The notes beneath the pieces are model-generated. The model saw only the letters and a program-made list of their open reading frames with translations, was not told the origin of the DNA and did not search any database. The position numbers and the translations under genes were made by a program. From Paracoccus maritimus (GTDB taxonomy: Bacteria > Pseudomonadota > Alphaproteobacteria > Rhodobacterales > Rhodobacteraceae): 64,000 nt of DNA. The stretch is taken from the NCBI RefSeq assembly GCF_025195095.1, contig NZ_JANAVZ010000001.1, positions 186,001 to 250,000 on the forward strand. The letters are read 5' to 3'. Position 1 is the stretch's first letter. The number at the start of each line of letters is the position of its first letter. Below are positions 63,852 through 64,000 of this stretch, in pieces.

Positions 63852-64000
63852 AACTGATCGCCGCCCGTGTCGCAATCCCGCACGTTCCCCGTCTGATCCG
63901 GGCGATGCTGCCGTTCGCCGCTTCGGCGGTCCTGCTGGCACAGGCTGCCTTCGCTGACCCGCATCCCGGTGCCCGGCGTGTCCTGTCGATCGGCGGCTCG
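63848..64000 (+). CDS. hmuT: Haem ABC transporter substrate-binding protein HmuT (3' end cut by window)
   Basis: Only the first 51 codons are present. They show a long signal peptide (basic start MKLIAARVAIPHVPRLIRAM, then hydrophobic LPFAASAVLLAQAAFA) and the beginning of the mature protein, RRVLSIGGS, which matches the start of HmuT-type periplasmic haem-binding proteins. The start overlaps the hmuS stop by 4 bp. hmuU and hmuV would be expected further downstream. Confidence 0.82.
   Translation, partial: MKLIAARVAIPHVPRLIRAMLPFAASAVLLAQAAFADPHPGARRVLSIGGS

Overview
The window is a GC-rich chromosomal segment from an alphaproteobacterium of the Rhodobacteraceae, most probably a Paracoccus. 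The best clues are the cytochrome bc1 operon: a Rieske protein close to the Paracoccus denitrificans protein as I remember it, and a cytochrome c1 with the very long acidic Ala/Glu/Asp N-terminal domain known from that genus. I see no insertion sequence, prophage, CRISPR array, rRNA or tRNA. The segment looks like core chromosome with one giant accessory gene.

Layout. 1-3094: 3' part of mutS, overlapping aroC. 3212-4801: a BCCT-type osmolyte carrier. 4890-11159: a Pho-box-driven pstSCAB-phoU-phoB operon. 11163-12044: a ribokinase-type sugar kinase (minus). 12196-15574: petABC (minus), closed by a terminator. 15956-21147: a PLP aminotransferase, ftsK and a UDP-glucose dehydrogenase (plus). 21199-26076: a four-gene imelysin / di-haem oxidoreductase / imelysin / DUF1513 iron-uptake cluster (minus). 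26244-29132: an NCS1 permease and a hydantoin-type racemase, divergent from a GntR regulator.

29133-45053 is the striking part. A 494-bp AT-richer leader with several inverted repeats precedes one 14.9-kb gene (4952 codons) for a glycine-rich autotransporter. Its passenger carries about 60 copies of a QS(I/V/L)GGGGGNGG-type motif. Twenty-four of them lie at exactly 195-bp (65-residue) spacing, and part of that array has a 390-bp two-unit super-repeat. An IalB-family secreted protein follows 25 bp downstream.

45227-47987 holds an SRPBCC/ArsR pair and a YgiB/YgiC pair. 48125-58137 is a divergent amino-sugar locus. One arm encodes a BadF-type kinase, GntR regulator, SIS-domain deaminase/isomerase and NagA. 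The other encodes a MurQ-like etherase, a four-component sugar ABC transporter and a Gfo/Idh/MocA oxidoreductase. Together they suggest import and stepwise conversion of an N-acetylated amino sugar or muramic-acid compound towards fructose-6-phosphate. 58144-64000 is a haem-uptake locus: receptor-exbB-exbD-exbD-tonB on the minus strand, divergent from hmuS-hmuT, with hmuT cut off by the window end.

All functional calls come from reading protein sequences and motifs. No database search was possible, and operator, promoter and terminator calls are pattern-based.
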